From NCBI GenBank assembly GCA_030435675.1, contig JAUCMV010000006.1:482291-546290 (forward strand): a DNA stretch of 64,000 nt. Reading direction: 5' to 3'. Shown in pieces: positions 63,931 to 64,000 of this stretch. The notes under the pieces were generated by a model. The model made no database searches. It was not told the origin of the DNA and was given only the letters and a program-made list of their open reading frames with translations. The position numbers were made by a program, and so were the translations under genes. This stretch comes from Steinernema hermaphroditum. Taxonomy: Eukaryota; Nematoda; Chromadorea; Rhabditida; Steinernematidae. Positions within the stretch are counted from its first letter, which is position 1. Each line of letters begins with the position of its first letter.

Positions 63931-64000
63931 GGAAATCGAACGAGAGTAGGCGCGTTCGATCAGGCTCGTGCAGTTCTACAAGATCCAATCATAAAAATTG

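Larger units (their letters stand above)
55784..64000 (-). repeat. Satellite array, zone 7: inverted orientation
   Basis: About 48 monomers, all reverse-complemented relative to 1-55283 (for example ccaatcataaaaatgatatg and ctcgaattgaaagttttgc on the plus strand). Both the 173-bp and 161-bp classes are present, with short junctions reading aaaattggagcggagggg. Most units are B-type with the equivalent of gacagacaggg. A cytosine/guanine change at the box (atcgaacgag versus atccaacgag) alternates between neighbours. The zone reaches the end of the window, so its outer boundary is unknown. Confidence 0.96.

Noticed and set aside
55784..64000. A perfect giant palindrome centred on gap 2
   Set aside because: Sequence just left of the gap (A-type, 853-bp repeat) does not mirror that just right of it (B-type, 519-bp repeat). 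The matching arms are 39.1-42.5 and 60.9-63.9 kb, about 18 kb apart, so there is no simple hairpin about the gap.

Overview
The whole 64-kb window is one eukaryotic satellite DNA array. A monomer of about 173 bp (47% GC in the first copy) repeats head to tail from the first base to the last, roughly 365 copies. The only interruptions are two runs of exactly 500 N. I see no protein-coding gene, RNA gene, transposon, unique-sequence island, CRISPR array or prokaryotic element. The monomer length, the higher-order periodicity and the absence of other sequence fit a centromeric, pericentromeric or other heterochromatic satellite. Nothing in the window identifies the organism, and I do not recognise the monomer as a named family.

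Layout. Contig segment 1 (1-34346) and segment 2 (34847-55283) carry the monomer in one orientation, called 'forward' here and read from ttatgattggatcttgtag. Segment 3 (55784-64000) carries it entirely reversed. Bases 1-11463 contain only monomers of about 172-174 bp. From 11464 a second class of about 161 bp appears; it lacks about 12 bp at the end of the unit and recurs every three to five units, building higher-order repeats of about 507-512, 684, 853-856 and 1031-1381 bp. Bases 42561-48803 are dominated by a more uniform subtype, with stretches of identical adjacent copies. Bases 48804-55283 hold a nested 853/1199/507-bp higher-order repeat.

Most interesting structure. Segment 3 is more than an inverted stretch of the same satellite. 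From about 63.9 kb down to 60.9 kb it reproduces, in the same order and with the same rare variants, the series found at about 39.1-42.5 kb. The two differ mainly by one extra three-monomer unit (about 508 bp) in the forward copy and by changes in a hypervariable junction box. Either a real inverted segmental duplication lies inside the array, or an allelic or overlapping contig was placed here in the wrong orientation. The N-gap at the switch point makes the assembly explanation at least as likely.

Within the monomer, an almost invariant CpG-rich block of about 47 bp is followed by a two-state box, a multi-state site after gacag, and a junction box that varies in length and sequence. These are the positions from which the array's amplification history can be read. 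No previously undescribed gene system is visible.
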